Assembly (NCBI GenBank): GCA_027490975.1
Contig: JAIXXA010000129.1
Coordinates: forward strand, 1 to 50,602
Length of the DNA: 50,602 nucleotides
DNA from: Rhodospirillaceae bacterium
GTDB lineage: Bacteria; Pseudomonadota; Alphaproteobacteria; CACIAM-22H2
Direction: 5' to 3'
Shown here: in pieces, positions 50,330-50,602 of the stretch
Position numbering within the stretch: the first letter of the stretch is position 1
Layout: the number at the start of each line of letters is the position of its first letter
Position numbers and translations under genes: made by a program
Notes under the pieces: model-generated
The model's database searches: none
What the model saw: the letters and a program-made list of their open reading frames with translations, nothing else
Told to the model about the DNA's origin: nothing

Positions 50330-50602
50330 TCATGCCGCACTGCCGGCCGTGGCCGCTCCCATGGCGCTGCGCACGCGCAGCAGCGACACGCGGTCCTCGC
50401 CCGCGTAGCGCGCGTCACGCTCGGCGCGGTCGCGCAAGCGCTTGGCGGCAGAGATGCGCACGAGGAACGGTTCGTTCTCGACGTAGCGGTCCATTTCGCG
50501 CTGCGCGTCTTCGTCCCACGCCATCATGTCGATCGTGCCCAGCCGCGCAGGCGTGGCCTCGACCTTGTCCATCTCCGTGCCGAGCGGCAGGATGTTGAAC
50601 AG
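50330..50602 (-). CDS. bchZ: Chlorophyllide reductase subunit Z, C-terminal end (cut by window edge)
   Basis: The visible 90 codons (LFNILPLGTEMDKVEATP ... ISAAKRLRDRAERDARYAG) match the C-terminus of BchZ. BchZ is the nitrogenase-like subunit that, with BchX and BchY, reduces ring B of chlorophyllide. The gene continues beyond the right edge, so bchX and bchY probably lie upstream outside the window. The bchXYZ-puf arrangement is typical for purple bacteria. Confidence 0.93.
   Translation of the reverse strand: MFNILPLGTEMDKVEATPARLGTIDMMAWDEDAQREMDRYVENEPFLVRISAAKRLRDRAERDARYAGEDRVSLLRVRSAMGAATAGSAA

Noticed and set aside
50142..50333. 63-codon frame between bchZ and pufB considered as pufQ
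   Set aside because: It has no membrane span, is rich in Arg and Cys, and overlaps the start of pufB and end of bchZ; nothing resembles PufQ.

Overview
This window comes from a GC-rich, bacteriochlorophyll a-producing alphaproteobacterium. It could be a purple non-sulfur bacterium or an aerobic anoxygenic phototroph. The evidence is a type-2 reaction centre gene set (pufBALMC, puhABC), the dark-operative protochlorophyllide reductase bchLNB, a Shemin-type 5-aminolevulinate synthase, the oxygen-dependent cyclase acsF, and PpsR/AerR-type redox and light regulators. Gene content and order (ppdK-glyS-glyQ housekeeping flank, tetraheme pufC, no puc genes in view) suggest Rhodospirillales-like ancestry, but I cannot name a genus from sequence alone. 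No rRNA, tRNA, CRISPR array or insertion sequence was recognised.

Region 1 (1-21.8 kb) is general metabolism. It runs ppdK (cut by the left edge), glyS, glyQ, a small Cys-rich membrane protein, a cytochrome bd/CIO-type quinol oxidase operon (GbsR-like regulator, cydA, cydB), an Lrp-type regulator with a LysE-type exporter, and a D-amino-acid catabolism block (N-acyl-D-amino-acid deacylase divergent from dgcN-dgcA, then an SMP-30 lactonase). A siroheme-dependent sulfite/nitrite reductase block follows (DUF2849, cysI-like, DUF934, an unknown ORF, a cysG N-domain protein and a GcvA-like LysR regulator). The region ends with a Do-type periplasmic protease, a family-4-like glycosyltransferase, three small ORFs and a TspO protein.

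Region 2 (22.4-39.8 kb, minus strand) is one very compact superoperon: bchF-bchN-bchB-bchH-bchL-bchM-lhaA-puhA-puhB-puhC-acsF-puhE-hemA-dxs. Many start and stop codons overlap. It joins tetrapyrrole precursor supply (hemA), isoprenoid precursor supply (dxs), the Mg-branch enzymes and reaction-centre assembly. Its promoter region (about 39.97-40.04 kb) holds a TTGACA -35 element inside a near-consensus PpsR box, with an exact FNR/FixK box about 60 bp upstream of the inferred start.

Region 3 (40.4-46.7 kb, plus strand) is ppsR/crtJ followed by aerR/ppaA-bch2-bchP-tspO-orf92. Two exact TGT-N12-ACA PpsR boxes lie upstream of aerR, so the repressor probably controls its own antirepressor and bacteriochlorophyll phytylation genes.

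Region 4 (46.7-50.6 kb, minus strand) is the puf operon, pufB-A-L-M-C, downstream of the 3' end of bchZ. A strong double hairpin sits between pufA and pufL, and a hairpin terminator follows pufC. The most interesting items outside known gene functions are the regulatory sequences: a 15-bp element shared by the cysG and LysR promoters, the paired PpsR boxes, and the FNR/PpsR architecture at bchF. Uncharacterised small genes in the sulfur and photosynthesis operons are also of interest.
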